Assembly: GCF_011751885.2 (NCBI RefSeq)
Contig: NZ_CP061771.1
Location: 2,852,001 to 2,916,000, forward strand
Direction of reading: 5' to 3'
Length of the DNA: 64,000 bases
DNA from: Salinibacterium sp. ZJ450
GTDB lineage: Bacteria > Actinomycetota > Actinomycetes > Actinomycetales > Microbacteriaceae
Shown here: one piece after another, positions 63,686 through 64,000 of the stretch
Numbering within the stretch: position 1 is the stretch's first letter
How the letters are laid out: each line of letters begins with the position of its first letter
Notes under the pieces: model-generated
Told to the model about the DNA's origin: nothing
Seen by the model: the letters and a program-made list of their open reading frames with translations, nothing else
Databases searched by the model: none
Program-made: the position numbers and the translations under genes

Positions 63686-64000
63686 ATGATGAACACGAAG
63701 CAGCCATTCGAACGGGTCGTGACCGAGCACGCCGCAACGGTGTTGCGCGTGTGCCGTGCCGTGCTCGGGCCGCACACGGATGCCGACGACGCCTGGTCGG
63801 AGACCTTCCTGGCGGCGCTCGGCGCATACCCCAGCCTCCCGGCCGACGCGAACGTTCAGGCCTGGCTCGTCACCATCGCGCACCGCAAGGCAATCGACAT
63901 CACCCGCGCCCGGCAACGACACGCGGTGCCGGTCGAGTCGCTCGCCGAGCTGCCGACCACGCGCGGCAGTCCGGAGGGCCACGACATCGACCTCTGGAAC
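63686..64000 (+). CDS. ECF-family RNA polymerase sigma factor (partial)
   Basis: 105 residues visible; the gene runs off the right edge. Region 2 is present: TDADDAWSETFLAALGAYP (region 2.2) and WLVTIAHRKAIDITRARQRH (2.3-2.4), followed by the region 3-4 linker. Its anti-sigma factor and target promoters are outside the window. ATG 63686 or 63689 starts it. Confidence 0.85.
   Translation, partial: MMNTKQPFERVVTEHAATVLRVCRAVLGPHTDADDAWSETFLAALGAYPSLPADANVQAWLVTIAHRKAIDITRARQRHAVPVESLAELPTTRGSPEGHDIDLWN

Overview
The window is a high-GC chromosomal segment from an actinobacterium, most likely of the family Microbacteriaceae. Four things point there: mycothiol synthesis (mshD), the glnR-mshD-ppk-mutT-pst and gpmA-senX3-regX3-phoU neighbourhoods, CarD/DUF3027/DUF3263/DUF4032 proteins, and many genes that start 6-8 nt after a TANNNT box without a Shine-Dalgarno site (probable leaderless transcripts). 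There is no rRNA operon, CRISPR array, transposase or prophage. Two tRNAs (Thr-TGT, Lys-TTT) are present.

Layout. 1-4.6 kb is an arsenic island: two arsenate reductases, a MIP channel on a shared operator region, a fused ArsR-ArsC protein, an ArsO-like flavoprotein and a cysteine-bearing ArsR. 4.6-13.5 kb is core: HNH nuclease, NlpC/P60 wall hydrolase, DtxR/IdeR, serC, DUF3027 plus cold-shock protein, and an XPB-type helicase pair. 13.6-18.5 kb holds an unusual pterin operon (folE, a ferredoxin-reductase-like flavoprotein, a FolP2-type DHPS homologue, a RibD-C/DHFR-like reductase) divergent from a cysteine-rich SufR-like regulator. 18.5-26.5 kb: a two-component system, an orphan WXG100 protein, groEL with two CIRCE operators, cspA and a DUF3263/LytR_C (VirR-like) pair.

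26.6-38.3 kb: haem-binding proteins with an iron-box-like site, msrB, a DsbA-like protein, an orphan MsiK-type ATPase, DUF4032, a DUF559 nuclease gene bracketed by palindromic repeats, rlmB and cysS. 38.3-41.5 kb: cupin, ispDF, lapA-like, carD. 41.6-58.3 kb is a phosphate-centred region: regX3-senX3, phoU, gpmA, glnR-mshD, ppk1-mutT1-like and pstSCAB, with 11-nt direct-repeat Pho boxes before ppk1 and pstS. 58.4-64 kb: GYD protein, lipAB, a MerR/membrane-protein pair, a lipoprotein and a truncated ECF sigma factor.

Features not explained by ordinary gene content: (i) the octamer GGATGYCG and its complement occur about 75 times by eye, roughly ten times the base-composition expectation, without strand bias; (ii) palindromic repeats surround the DUF559 nuclease gene; (iii) a dispersed GTCTCGACNGGCTCGACC repeat is read in frame as the linker of mshD; (iv) the ArsR half of the ArsR-ArsC fusion contains no cysteine; (v) the pterin operon is paired with a probable Fe-S-sensing regulator.
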